This document shows, piece after piece, positions 36,949 through 46,017 of a stretch of 64,000 bases of DNA. The number at the start of each line of letters is the position of its first letter. Position 1 is the first letter of the stretch. The notes under the pieces are model-generated. The model was not told the origin of the DNA. It was given only the letters and a program-made list of their open reading frames with translations, and did no database searches. The stretch spans positions 1 to 64,000 of the forward strand of contig JANYKT010000140.1 of assembly GCA_025358085.1 (NCBI GenBank), given 5' to 3'. Made by a program: the position numbers and the translations under genes. Source of the stretch: Deltaproteobacteria bacterium. Lineage in GTDB: Bacteria > Myxococcota > Myxococcia > Myxococcales > 40CM-4-68-19.

Positions 36949-38649
36949 TCAGTGCGGAGAGGCGCCCGCGGAGACGCGCCAGATGGTTCCGTTCGCGTCC
37001 TCGCTGACCAGGAGAGCTCCGTCGCGCGCGACCGCGACGCCGACCGGGCGGCCCCAGACACCGTCTTTGTCGACCACGAACCCGGTGAGAAAGTCTTCAT
37101 ACTCGCCAGTCGGGATGCCGTCGTGCAGCAGCACGCGCACGACCTTGTAGCCGGTGCGGCGCGCGCGATTCCAGGAGCCATGAAAGGCGGCGAACCCGTC
37201 CCCGCGATATTCAATCGGAAAAGTCGCGCCGTCATAGAAAGTCATCTGCAGGGAGGCGGAGTGCGCCTGGACCAGCACGTCGGGCATCGAGACCTTGCCT
37301 TTCAAATCAGGACGGTCCCCTTTGAGCCGCGGGTCTTCGTGGTCGCCGAGCCAATACCAGGGCCAGCCATAGAATGCGCCTTCGCGCACCCGCGTGATGT
37401 AATCCGGTAGGAGATCGTCGCCCATCCCGTCGCGCTCATTGGTTGAGCACCACAGATCGCCCGTCGTGGGATGCACCGCGAGGCCGACGCAGTTGCGCAG
37501 GCCGGTGGCGAAGATTGCGCCATTCTTGCCGTCGGGGTCGAAGACCAATACGTCGGCGCGGCGCTCTTCTTCGCCCCAGGCGGCGCCCAGCGTTTTGATC
37601 TGGCCGAGTTCCTTTGCTGCCCGCTTCGGCATTTGCTCAGCGACGTTCGACTCCGACCCGACCGAGACAAACATGCGCTTGCCGTCGCGCGAAAAGGCGA
37701 GGTCGCGCGTCCAGTGGCCGCCGCTCCCGCTGGCAAGCTTGCTCACGACGGTCTCGCGCGGGCCGCGGGCGGCGAGGTCACCTGCTCGATAAGCAAAGCG
37801 CAAGACCGCATTGCCTTCGCCGATATAGACCCATTGCGGATTTTCGCGCGGATAGAAAGCAATGCCGAAGGGGCGGTCGAGGTTTTTTGCGAAGATCTCA
37901 TTGCGCTCGATGGTGGCGCCCCTGGAGCGCAGTACACGGATGCGGCCGGCGGCGCTCTCGGCGATGAAGATGTCCCCATTGGGTGCGACGCGCAGCTCGC
38001 GCGGGGCGTCCAGGTCCTTTGCCAGGAGCTCGACGGTAAAGCCGGCCGGCGCGATTGGCTTCTTGCCCGCCGGCGGGTCCACCACGCTTGGGCCATTGTG
38101 CGCCGAGGCGGTCGCGAAGGGCGCAGGGAGGTCGTTCAGTGTGATGCGGCGACGGACGCCCGGTGCATCGGTGGTGAAATCGCTGAGTGCGGCGGCGCCC
38201 GCGCGCACCGCCAGCGACGGCTTTGCGGGAGCGCCACCGGTTGCGCCTGCGCGCTCTACGCTCTCCACCGGAGTCGCCTCGACCGGTGTGGCGCGCAGCG
38301 TTTGCAGATACGCGACGACATCGCGGCGCTCGGCCGCCTCCGGGACGGGGACGAGCATGGTTGTTCCTGGTACCAGTCGCGTTGGGCCGGAGAGGAACCG
38401 ATCGAGCGTGGCCGGGTCCCAAGTGAGCCCGCTCGCGCGCAGCGCTCTGGAGTAGCCGAACCGCGGCCCGCTGGCTGCCTTCCTTCCGACGACGCCGCCG
38501 AGTCCGGGCCCTTGCGCGCTCGCGCTGGTGCCCAGATGGCAGACCGCGCAGCGCTGCTTGAAGAGAACTTCACCGCGGGCGGCGGAGGAGCCGTCGGCAG
38601 GCCTGCTGCAGGCGGCCAGAACGAGCGCGAACGACAAGGCGAGTCTCAT
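36949..38649 (-). CDS. Lipoprotein cytochrome c fused to sorbosone/PQQ-type sugar dehydrogenase domain
   Basis: ATG 38649, overlapping the methyltransferase TGA (TGATG), gives 566 residues; the ORF-track start lies inside the methylase. The lipoprotein signal is MRLALSFALVLAAC (Cys14). Residues about 25-115 are a class I cytochrome c with CAVCH haem site and methionine ligand candidate in GTTMLVPVP. After a linker, residues about 205-566 form a beta-propeller of the sorbosone dehydrogenase/soluble glucose dehydrogenase family (DAPRELRVAPNGDIFIAESA; DRPFGIAFYP; TGLRNCVGLAVHPTTGDLWC; AFHGSWNRARRTGYKVVRV). Predicted periplasmic sugar or alcohol oxidation with electrons passed through the fused haem; substrate unknown. 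Confidence 0.88.
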   Translation of the reverse strand: MRLALSFALVLAACSRPADGSSAARGEVLFKQRCAVCHLGTSASAQGPGLGGVVGRKAASGPRFGYSRALRASGLTWDPATLDRFLSGPTRLVPGTTMLVPVPEAAERRDVVAYLQTLRATPVEATPVESVERAGATGGAPAKPSLAVRAGAAALSDFTTDAPGVRRRITLNDLPAPFATASAHNGPSVVDPPAGKKPIAPAGFTVELLAKDLDAPRELRVAPNGDIFIAESAAGRIRVLRSRGATIERNEIFAKNLDRPFGIAFYPRENPQWVYIGEGNAVLRFAYRAGDLAARGPRETVVSKLASGSGGHWTRDLAFSRDGKRMFVSVGSESNVAEQMPKRAAKELGQIKTLGAAWGEEERRADVLVFDPDGKNGAIFATGLRNCVGLAVHPTTGDLWCSTNERDGMGDDLLPDYITRVREGAFYGWPWYWLGDHEDPRLKGDRPDLKGKVSMPDVLVQAHSASLQMTFYDGATFPIEYRGDGFAAFHGSWNRARRTGYKVVRVLLHDGIPTGEYEDFLTGFVVDKDGVWGRPVGVAVARDGALLVSEDANGTIWRVSAGASPH

Positions 38650-40004
38650 CAGAATCGATCCACTTTCTTGCCGGAGAGAAGCTCGCTGACGGTGAGGATC
38701 TGGATCCTGGGACGCATGCCCGCCCGCGAGGTTGCATGGCCCTGTCCGGCCGCCTCTGCCCGCATCTGCCGCGTCACTTCCCTGAGCGTAACGAGCACTC
38801 CCAACTCTGCCTTTTCCCGCTTTACGACCTGACCGAAGTCGCGCACGTTCCTGACCGTAACGGCTCCGGAATTGACCGATAAGAGGGCCTGCCCTGGAGT
38901 GCCACTCTTGTCGTCGAAGGTCAGCCTGCCGGCGATGCCAATGTCCTCTTTCCCGGGCCCCGCCGTACGGGCGCCCAGGAGGCCGAGTGCCCAGCACTGG
39001 AAGTCGAAGCTGTCTGCCTGTGCCAGCGCCTCGGCGTCAGCCAGGCTGACCGGCCCTCCCACGACACGAAAGGAGTCGAGCGCAAACGAGTTCCGCAATC
39101 GATATCGGATCAAGTTGATTGAAAGATGCGAAATGTCGATACCGATCCATCTCCGGCCCAGATTCTGCGCGGCGGCAATGGTCGTTCCGCAGCCGCTGAA
39201 TGGGTCCAGCACCACGTCATTCTTGTTGGACGAAACCGAGATGATCCGTTCAAGCAGCGCTTGCGGTTTCTGGGTCATGTAGCCGAGTTTTTCCTGCGAG
39301 AAACTCTTGATCCACGGCGAGTAGAGCGCGACGTCGTCCCAGACATCGTCGAGCGCGACACCCAGGGTATTGCCGCCGCCCCCGCGCCGTTGGTAGCCCG
39401 CCTCATGCGGCTGGTAGGCCAGCTCCTTGTTGAACACCGGCTCCTTCTTTCCGTCGCGCCGGTAATAGAGCAGCGTGTCGTGGTTGCGGATCCAGTTCCG
39501 GGTCCGGGTCTTGAATCCAGAGACCCATCCGCTGCGCCAGATGATCTCGCGCCTGAAGTTCTGCGGGCCGTAGATCGCGTCCATCAACACTTTCAGATAG
39601 TGACTCGCCGACGCGTCGCAATGCAGGTAGATGGAGCCGGTTGATTTGAGTACCCGCCGCAGCTCCACCAGGCGCGGTCCCATCATGGCTAGATAGGCGA
39701 GCATATCTGAGTCGCCCAGCAGAGCGCGGAACGCGAGCATGGCTTTGGCTGCGGGCCCTCCCGCCTCGACAGTCTCGCCATAGGCCCGGGAAGCGTCTTC
39801 GTCCCAGCGCCAGGTATCCTTGAATGCCTTGAATCGAGTGGCCGGGCGCGTCCCGTCCTGTTGTTCGAACAAGACGTCGTAATTCTGATTGCTCTTGAAT
39901 GGAGGGTCCAGATAAACGAGGTCGACGCTTTGGTCGGTGACGTGCCGGCGCAGCACGTCCAGGTTGTCGCCATGAAACAGTGTGTTCGGGCCCATCGCGG
40001 CCAC
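38649..40004 (-). CDS. DNA methyltransferase, N4-cytosine/N6-adenine, beta type
   Basis: 451 residues. The catalytic motif DLVYLDPPFKSNQNYDVLF (motif IV) comes near the N-terminus. The AdoMet motif VLDPFSGCGTTIAAAQNLGR follows near 265-285, the order of beta-class enzymes. Target-recognition sequence lies between (REIIWRSGWVSGFKTRTRNW). A C-terminal region (FDFQCWALGLLGARTAG; DIGIAGRLTFDD) resembles a Mrr/restriction-like domain seen fused to such methylases, but the expected catalytic residues are not clear. No separate restriction gene is adjacent. It begins 17 bases after the aromatic fusion gene and overlaps the cytochrome gene, an odd neighbourhood suggesting insertion of the gene into an operon. 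Confidence 0.9.
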   Translation of the reverse strand: MAAMGPNTLFHGDNLDVLRRHVTDQSVDLVYLDPPFKSNQNYDVLFEQQDGTRPATRFKAFKDTWRWDEDASRAYGETVEAGGPAAKAMLAFRALLGDSDMLAYLAMMGPRLVELRRVLKSTGSIYLHCDASASHYLKVLMDAIYGPQNFRREIIWRSGWVSGFKTRTRNWIRNHDTLLYYRRDGKKEPVFNKELAYQPHEAGYQRRGGGGNTLGVALDDVWDDVALYSPWIKSFSQEKLGYMTQKPQALLERIISVSSNKNDVVLDPFSGCGTTIAAAQNLGRRWIGIDISHLSINLIRYRLRNSFALDSFRVVGGPVSLADAEALAQADSFDFQCWALGLLGARTAGPGKEDIGIAGRLTFDDKSGTPGQALLSVNSGAVTVRNVRDFGQVVKREKAELGVLVTLREVTRQMRAEAAGQGHATSRAGMRPRIQILTVSELLSGKKVDRF

Positions 40005-40021
40005 TCTGCCACACTGGGCTT

Positions 40022-41932
40022 TTAGTCCTCGATGGACTGCTGTCCGCGCGCCGCCTCGATGAGCAGGTCCACCATCTTCTCCGCCAGCGCGCTCGAGGTC
40101 GGCAGCGCCTCGTGATAAGTGCGCCGCACCGCGGCCTCGCGGCGTGGGTCCAGCACGGCTTTACCCGTCTGCTTCTTGCTCTCGCCAATCACCCGGGCCA
40201 CCTCGAGCCGGCGCTGCACCAGCGCGGCCAGATCGTGATCGATCGCGTCGACCCAGGCCCGCAGCTGCGCCAGCGGCAGCCGCGCGTCGGGCCGCAACGC
40301 CAGCGCGCGCGCCAGCTCGGCGAAGCGCTGCGGGATCAGCGCCTGGTCCGCATCGCAGAGAGCGCGCGCCGGGTCGTCGTGCACCTCGACGATGATGCCG
40401 TCGGCGCCGGCCGCCCACGCCGCGCGCGCGAGGCCTTCCACCAGGTCAGCCCGCCCTGCCGCGTGCGACGGATCGGCGATCAGCGGCAGATGCGTCAGCG
40501 CGCGCGCCGCCAGCAATCCTCCGATATCCAGCGTATTGCGCGTGGACGGCTCGAAGGTGCGGATCCCGCGCTCACAAAGAATCACGCGCAACTCTCCGGA
40601 AGCCATGACGTACTCAGCAGCTCCCAGCCATTCATCCACCGTCGCGCCCGCGCCCCGCTTGAGCAATACCGGCCGCCCGGCCCGGCCCACCGCGCGCAAC
40701 AGGTCGTAGTTCTGCATATTGCGCGCGCCGATCTGCAGCACGTTCGCGTGCTCGGCAACCGCGGCCACCTGATCGACCGCCATCACCTCAGTCACGATGG
40801 GCAGGCCCACCGCCTTGCCCGCCTCGACAAACCATTTCAATGCTTCGAGGCCGTAACCCTGGAATGCATACGGGTTGGTGCGGGGCTTGAAGATCCCGCC
40901 GCGCAGCGCGGTCGCCCCGCAGGCTGCCACCTCGCGCGCGATGCGCATCACCTGCTCCGGCGACTCCACCGTGCAGGGACCGGCGATGACCGCGCGCGCC
41001 CCTGCGCCAACGCGGAACGGCCCCACCTCGACCACCGTCTGCGGCTTGCGCGCCGTGGCGTGGGGCAGCGACTTGACGACAGGTTCGGCGCCCGCCTTGC
41101 CGGCAATGCGAGCCGCGTGCGCCGCCGGCTGGCCGAGCGAGACAACCTGCACGTCCCGCGCGGGCGCCAGCTGTTGCAGCCTGGCGGCGTCGGCGCCCAG
41201 TACCCAGAGCCGCACCGGGAACTCGGCAGTGCCGGCGAGCGGCAGCAGCGTCGCGCCGGTGAGAACGTCCAGCTTCGAAGTCGCGGTCATCGAGGAGGTC
41301 CGCAGAAAGGCGAGCGGGACCTGCGCGCGCGCGTGGTCCGCCATGCGCAAGTGAACGAAGCGAGTCCCGTTCTGCTCCTTGTCCGAGACGTCCTCGACCA
41401 AAACCTCGAGCCCATGCCGCTCGGCGGCGCGGCGCGAGCAGATGGCAGCGTCGGTGGACGAGTCGGCCGCGACGATCTGCGCGGCACCCGCGGTGTCGTA
41501 ACAGACGACCCGCTCGATACCGAGCGCGGCCAGCCTGCCGGTGCATTGCCGCAGCGCCGCGGGATGCGACCAGGCGCGCTTGACATCATTGAGCGGAGTT
41601 CCCTTCCGCACCGCCAGCGCCAGTCTCACCGGCACCGAGGTCAATGCGGTCGCCACCAGATCAAAGCCGCTCACCACCGCAACCGCGAGCGGCTCCAGCG
41701 CTTCGGTAATGGCGCCGACCACCGCGTTCTCGAGTGGGAGCACCGCCTCGTCGACGGCTCCCTCGCGCAGCGCCTCGAGCACTTTTTCGAAGCTGGCGAA
41801 TCCTTGCGGAATGCCGCCGTGCGCGGCCGCCGCGGTCTCGCCATAGGCGCCGGGCTCGCCTTGGTAGCCGACCTTCAACTCGGTCGCGGGACGCGTCTCT
41901 TCGGCCTGGCTTCCCTCAATTTCGCGCAGCAT
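40022..41932 (-). CDS. Triple fusion: prephenate dehydratase - DAHP synthase - chorismate mutase
   Basis: 636 residues holding three enzymes of aromatic amino acid synthesis. Residues about 18-200: prephenate dehydratase (KVGYQGEPGAYGETAAAAHG; LPLENAVVGAITEAL; catalytic NGTRFVHL). Residues about 295-545: DAHP synthase of the I-beta/KDO8P-like type (VIAGPCTVESPEQV near 314; LRGGIFKPRTNPYAFQGYG; LQIGARNMQNY; ILCERGIRTFE; ADPSHAAGR). Residues about 550-636: AroQ chorismate mutase (LRAWVDAIDHDLAALVQRRL; IGESKKQTGKAVLDPRREAA). The stretch between the first two domains shows no clear ACT domain, so the usual phenylalanine sensor of dehydratases appears missing. The protein would run the entry step plus chorismate to phenylpyruvate. 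Separate two-way fusions are known in other bacteria; this three-way order I have not met. Confidence 0.93.
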   Translation of the reverse strand: MLREIEGSQAEETRPATELKVGYQGEPGAYGETAAAAHGGIPQGFASFEKVLEALREGAVDEAVLPLENAVVGAITEALEPLAVAVVSGFDLVATALTSVPVRLALAVRKGTPLNDVKRAWSHPAALRQCTGRLAALGIERVVCYDTAGAAQIVAADSSTDAAICSRRAAERHGLEVLVEDVSDKEQNGTRFVHLRMADHARAQVPLAFLRTSSMTATSKLDVLTGATLLPLAGTAEFPVRLWVLGADAARLQQLAPARDVQVVSLGQPAAHAARIAGKAGAEPVVKSLPHATARKPQTVVEVGPFRVGAGARAVIAGPCTVESPEQVMRIAREVAACGATALRGGIFKPRTNPYAFQGYGLEALKWFVEAGKAVGLPIVTEVMAVDQVAAVAEHANVLQIGARNMQNYDLLRAVGRAGRPVLLKRGAGATVDEWLGAAEYVMASGELRVILCERGIRTFEPSTRNTLDIGGLLAARALTHLPLIADPSHAAGRADLVEGLARAAWAAGADGIIVEVHDDPARALCDADQALIPQRFAELARALALRPDARLPLAQLRAWVDAIDHDLAALVQRRLEVARVIGESKKQTGKAVLDPRREAAVRRTYHEALPTSSALAEKMVDLLIEAARGQQSIED

Positions 41933-41975
41933 GCTTGCGACACTATCAAGTTGTCAGCGTGATAAGTCTGCCTGA

Positions 41976-42908
41976 ATGTCCAACGAGCCGCCGGACGACG
42001 CCCCGCTCTCGAAGCATTCTTTTCCGAACGACCTCGCCACTGAGCCCTTCGCGGCTGTCTTCCGCAAGCACTTCGCCGCCTTGAAGGCCGCGCACGAAGC
42101 GCAACCCCACGAGGGCGTGCTGATTGCCGCAGTGGACGGCAACGGACTCTTCGACGCGCACGCGCATTTGCGGCTGCCACAGACCGGCATCGCCCACCTG
42201 ATCGTCGGCCGGCACGAGCGCTGCGACGTGGTGCTCTCGCGCGACACCGACGTGTCGCTGCGCCATATGCTCATCCGCGCCACCCGCGGGCCGAAGGGAC
42301 AGATTCATTTGCGCGCAATCGATCTGCGCTCGCGGGTGGGTCTGCTCAGTGAGGACGGCAAGCGCTGCGAGGCCATTGCGTCCAAGGGACCGCTCTTCCT
42401 CCAGGTCGCGAGCTACGTGCTCTTTCTTTTGCCGACCGGGCCCGCCCTCAAGCCCTGGGCCGGCGACGCGGACGCCACCTGGCGCGGCTTCGCCCCGCGC
42501 GATCAGGAAATCTTGCCGGCGCCGCAAGCGCTCAAGTCGCGCGCGGCGCCATCAGCGGGCTCGGTGCGGCTGGCCACCATTACGATTTCCTCCAACTCGC
42601 CGCAGGCGGGAGACCTCACCTCGACTCATGCTGTCTGGAGCGATCAACTGGAGCGCGGCATCTTGGTGGGCCGCGACGATCGCTGCAGCCACGGCGGCGT
42701 CGAAGAGGGGAACCTGAGCCGCGTGCATCTGGTGCTGCTCAGCGTCGACGACGAGGTCTGGGCCATCGACACCGCCTCAACCAATGGAACGCGCGCCTAC
42801 AACGGACCGCCCTTCCGGCAATTGCTGCTCACCGGCGAGACGCACCTGGTGCTCGCCGACGCACTCTCCCTGCGCTGGGCGCCGGTGGTTCACGCGATCC
42901 GCGCTTAG
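41976..42908 (+). CDS. Double FHA-like domain protein
   Basis: 310 residues, no signal peptide. The C-terminal half contains a recognisable forkhead-associated phosphothreonine-binding domain: GILVGRDDRCSHGGVEEGNL, SRVHLVLLS, IDTASTNGTRAYNG. An earlier unit (HLIVGRHERCDVVLSRDTDV, SLRHMLIRATRG) looks like a second FHA domain with R-H replaced by LRHM. FHA proteins read Ser/Thr kinase signals, abundant in myxobacteria. Divergent from the aromatic fusion gene over 43 bases; a GACA-N9-TGTC inverted repeat lies in this gap. Confidence 0.8.
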   Translation: MSNEPPDDAPLSKHSFPNDLATEPFAAVFRKHFAALKAAHEAQPHEGVLIAAVDGNGLFDAHAHLRLPQTGIAHLIVGRHERCDVVLSRDTDVSLRHMLIRATRGPKGQIHLRAIDLRSRVGLLSEDGKRCEAIASKGPLFLQVASYVLFLLPTGPALKPWAGDADATWRGFAPRDQEILPAPQALKSRAAPSAGSVRLATITISSNSPQAGDLTSTHAVWSDQLERGILVGRDDRCSHGGVEEGNLSRVHLVLLSVDDEVWAIDTASTNGTRAYNGPPFRQLLLTGETHLVLADALSLRWAPVVHAIRA

Positions 42909-42922
42909 CTGCCGCAGGATCG

Positions 42923-44119
42923 TCAGGGCAGGTCAGGCGCGGCGTTGAAGGTCGCGGTGCCATTCAATGAGCCGAGGAATGCAAGCAGCGCTTTGCGATC
43001 CTTCGCAGACAGCTTGTTGGGCTTGAGCTTCTCGTCGAGCTTCGGGTTTTGCTTGCCGCCTGCGAGCATCAGGTCCACCGCTTCTTCCAGCGACTTCGCG
43101 CTGCCGTCGTGGAAGTACGGCCCCGTGCGCGTGATCTCGCGCAGCGGCTGGGTTTTGAACTTGCCATCGTCGGCGGGGTCCTTGGTGGCGTCCATCCGGC
43201 CGTGATCGGCGAAGGTTCCAGGGCCGCCGGCCGCGGGCTCGGTATATCCCAGGCCTGCATTGTGAAATTGCGAGTCGGTATACAAGGGAGGGACGTGGCA
43301 GAGCGTGCAGCGGGCGTTTTCGAAGACCTGGTGCCCGTGCTTTATTTCCTTGGAGACGGCCTTCTTGTCGCCGCCTTCAAACTTGTCCCACGGCGCGTCG
43401 CCGGTCTTCAGCGCGCGCAGGAATGCCGCCAGCGCCTGCGGGATGTTGCCGGGGGTCGCATTCTCCTTGAAGGCGCGCTGGAACGCGGCGCGATAATTCG
43501 CGATGCCATTGAGTTGGTCGGCGACGCCCTGCTTGCTGGCCACGAGTTGGCCGGTCCAGGCTGCCTCGACGACTGCCTCCAGAGTGGGCTTGCGGCCGTC
43601 CCAATAGAATGCCTGGTGATAAGCGACATTGAGCATACCGGGCGCATTGCGCTTGTTCAGCTTGCCGTCGTCTTTCTTGTCCACCGCCTCGCCGGAGGTC
43701 CATGCCTTTTCGGGGTGATGGCAGCTCTCGCAGGACAGGGTCCCGCTCTTCGATAACCGCTTGTCGAAGAAGAGCTGGTATCCCAGCGCGACCTTCTCGG
43801 GAGTCGTCGCGTTGTCGGCCGGCGCGGTCACCTCGCCGAGGAACGCCGGCGTCTTTGGAATGGCCGGCGCATCGGGCAGCGCCACTCCCTCGATCGATGC
43901 TTTTGCAGCCGGGGCCGTGACCGGACCCGCATCGGGCGCACCGGCATCGGCACCACTCGTCCCCGCGTCGGCGGCCGCGGGACCGATTCCCGTGGCCTGG
44001 CCTGACAACTCCATGCCGCCGTCGAGCGACGCCGCGATGGGCTCCGCCACCGGCTTTGGCTCTTCATGCTTGCAGGATGTGAGTGCCGCGAGGAAGAAAA
44101 TCGAGAAGGAGAGTCGCAT
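42923..44119 (-). CDS. Di-haem cytochrome c peroxidase/MauG-family lipoprotein
   Basis: ATG 44119 begins a lipoprotein signal (MRLSFSIFFLAALTSC), giving 398 residues. After an Ala/Asp/Gly-rich linker comes VALGYQLFFDKRLSKSGTLS with first haem site CESCHHPEKAW (about 127) and second site CTLCHVPPLYTDS (about 268), plus LREITRTGPYFHDGSAKSLE EAVDLML and the final LSAKDRKALLAFLGSLNG. This is the bacterial CcpA/MauG architecture. Probable role: periplasmic reduction of hydrogen peroxide or oxidation of a protein substrate. Its stop is 14 bases from the convergent FHA gene. Confidence 0.92.
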   Translation of the reverse strand: MRLSFSIFFLAALTSCKHEEPKPVAEPIAASLDGGMELSGQATGIGPAAADAGTSGADAGAPDAGPVTAPAAKASIEGVALPDAPAIPKTPAFLGEVTAPADNATTPEKVALGYQLFFDKRLSKSGTLSCESCHHPEKAWTSGEAVDKKDDGKLNKRNAPGMLNVAYHQAFYWDGRKPTLEAVVEAAWTGQLVASKQGVADQLNGIANYRAAFQRAFKENATPGNIPQALAAFLRALKTGDAPWDKFEGGDKKAVSKEIKHGHQVFENARCTLCHVPPLYTDSQFHNAGLGYTEPAAGGPGTFADHGRMDATKDPADDGKFKTQPLREITRTGPYFHDGSAKSLEEAVDLMLAGGKQNPKLDEKLKPNKLSAKDRKALLAFLGSLNGTATFNAAPDLP

Positions 44120-44207
44120 GACGCGCACCCTAGAAAGCCGCCCGTGCCCTGTCAATTGGCGCGACCAATTCATTGCTGCCCAATGCTGCTTTTCTTAAGC
44201 TGTTCCT

Positions 44208-44639
44208 ATGATGATCCAGAAAATACTTGCAGCGGTGGATTCGTCGCCGCGGGCCGCCAGCGTGGTCGCAGCCGCGGTAGATTTGGCAGCCCGATACCAG
44301 GCGCAAGTGGTGCTGCTGCGCGTGCTGGCGGTGCCACAAGAGTATCCGGCGGCTGCGGCGAACCTCGACGACCCACTCGGAAAAGCGCTGGTGCAGGAGG
44401 CGGCGACAGAGCTTGAAGTGCTCGCTCGCGGCCACGCAAACCTGACGGTGGCCGCACCGGTCGTCTTTGCGGGGCAGCCGTGGCGCGCCATCCTCGACGC
44501 GGCGCAGAGTCTGGGCGCCGATTTGATCGTCGTCGGCAGTCACGGCTACAGCGGGTGGGACCGCATCCTCGGCACCACCGCCAGCAAGGTCGCGGACCAC
44601 GCCGACCGCAGCGTGTTGGTCGTCCACGAGAAGCGTTAA
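44208..44639 (+). CDS. Universal stress protein (UspA fold)
   Basis: 143 residues, single Usp domain. MIQKILAAVDSSPRAASVVA at the start, ADLIVVGSHGYSGWDRILGT TASKVADHA near the end. The G-x2-G-x9-G(S/T) nucleotide-binding motif is present in slightly altered form (GSHGYSGWDRILGTT), so ATP binding is plausible. Divergent from the peroxidase gene (88 bases) and convergent with the sigma-54 regulator gene, leaving a 1-base gap there. Confidence 0.92.
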   Translation: MMIQKILAAVDSSPRAASVVAAAVDLAARYQAQVVLLRVLAVPQEYPAAAANLDDPLGKALVQEAATELEVLARGHANLTVAAPVVFAGQPWRAILDAAQSLGADLIVVGSHGYSGWDRILGTTASKVADHADRSVLVVHEKR

Positions 44640-44640
44640 G

Positions 44641-46017
44641 TTATTGCTTGTCGTCGGCGTCGACAGCGAGGCTCAACCAGCGCGCCAGCGTCTTGCCGTC
44701 CACGCCCAGGCGCTCGGCTGTGCTGGTGCGGTGGTTGCCGCATTTTTCCAGCGCCCAGGCGGCGTAGCGGCGCTGCACCTCGCGGATGGGAAGCACCGTC
44801 TCGCCGAGCGGCGGGCCGGAGGTGGAAGCGCTCTCCCCCGCGCCCAGCGCCGGCGGGAGGTCGATCACCAGCGCCTCGCTGGATTGGCCCAGCAAGACCA
44901 CGCGCTCGAGGGCGTGCTTGAGTTCGCGCAGGTTTCCGGGCCAGCGGTGATCGAACAGCCGCGCCAGGGCCGCGGGCGCGAGCCGTTCGACGGGCGAGCC
45001 CGGATGTCGACCCCTCGCCTCGCGGAGAAAGTGCGCGATTAAATCCGGCAGGTCCTCCCGGCGCTCGCGCAGCGGAGGCAGCTCGAGAGCGACCACCTCC
45101 AGGCGATAGAGCAGGTCCTCGCGGAACGAGCCGTCCTTCACCCGCTCGCGCAGGTCGGCGTGGGTGGCCGCGATGATGCGCACGTCGACGGCGCGCTCTT
45201 TCGAGGCGCCGACGGGCCGCACCGCGCCGGTCTCGAGCGCGCGCAGCAGCTTGGCCTGCAGCGCGGGCGTCATCTCGCCAATCTCGTCGAGGAAAAGCGT
45301 CCCGCCGTCGGCTTCGGCGAAGAGACCCGCGCGCCCTTCGCTCGCGCCGGTGAAGGCACCCTTGGTGTGCCCGAACAGCTCGCTCTCCAGCAGGGCGTCG
45401 GGCAGCGCGGCGCAGTTGACGGCTACGAAGCTCCTCGCGGCGCGTTGACTCGCGGCGTGGATGGCGTGCGCAAACAGCCCCTTGCCGGTGCCCGTCTCCC
45501 CGAGCAACAGCACCGGCGCCGAAGTCGTGGCGACGCGCTCCGCCACCTCGATGGTCCTGCGCATCGCCGCGCTCTTGCCGATCACATTGCCGAATCCCAG
45601 CCGTTCCCGCAGGGCCGCCCGCAGCGTCCGGGCCTCGCGGCGAAGCGTCGATTCGCCGAGCGCGCGCTCGAGGAAGAGCAGCAGCTCCTCCACCTTGAAT
45701 GGCTTGGTCAGGTAATGATAAGCGCCGCGCCGGATCGACTCGACCGCGGTGTCGACCGCGCCAAATGCGGTCATGACGATGACCGGGCGTTCGGGCGCGG
45801 CCCTTCGCGAGGCGGTCAGGAGTTCGAGACCGTCCACTCCCGGCATGCGCAGATCGGTAATCAATGCATCGAATGGCTCGTCGATGCGCGCGAGCGCCTC
45901 GCGGCTCGAGGGCAGGGCCAGAGCCTCGTAGCCATGATCCGACAGGCTGTCGGCCAGCGTCTCGGCCATCTCGGGCCGGTCGTCCACGATCAACACGCGC
46001 GGCTTTCGCTCAGGCAC
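44641..46017 (-). CDS. NtrC-family sigma-54-dependent response regulator
   Basis: GTG 46017 (overlapping the kinase stop by 8 bases) gives 458 residues; the ORF-track start is within the kinase. Receiver domain at 1-120 ([20 protein letters not shown]; acceptor in [11 protein letters not shown]; Lys in YHYLTKPFK). AAA+ domain: Walker [18 protein letters not shown], the sigma-54-contacting loop GAFTGA in [16 protein letters not shown], and Walker [15 protein letters not shown] Fis-type helix-turn-helix ends the protein ([20 protein letters not shown]). It would activate sigma-54 promoters after phosphorylation by the upstream kinase; the divergent efflux operon is a likely target. Confidence 0.95.
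   Translation of the reverse strand: MPERKPRVLIVDDRPEMAETLADSLSDHGYEALALPSSREALARIDEPFDALITDLRMPGVDGLELLTASRRAAPERPVIVMTAFGAVDTAVESIRRGAYHYLTKPFKVEELLLFLERALGESTLRREARTLRAALRERLGFGNVIGKSAAMRRTIEVAERVATTSAPVLLLGETGTGKGLFAHAIHAASQRAARSFVAVNCAALPDALLESELFGHTKGAFTGASEGRAGLFAEADGGTLFLDEIGEMTPALQAKLLRALETGAVRPVGASKERAVDVRIIAATHADLRERVKDGSFREDLLYRLEVVALELPPLRERREDLPDLIAHFLREARGRHPGSPVERLAPAALARLFDHRWPGNLRELKHALERVVLLGQSSEALVIDLPPALGAGESASTSGPPLGETVLPIREVQRRYAAWALEKCGNHRTSTAERLGVDGKTLARWLSLAVDADDKQ

Noticed and set aside
39980-41962. 660-codon plus-strand ORF
   Set aside because: Antisense shadow of the aromatic triple-fusion gene, which has three sets of catalytic motifs on the minus strand.
41940-41975. 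GACA-N9-TGTC inverted repeat between the aromatic fusion and FHA genes as an operator
   Set aside because: Arms of only four bases are expected by chance; kept only as a remark in the FHA entry.
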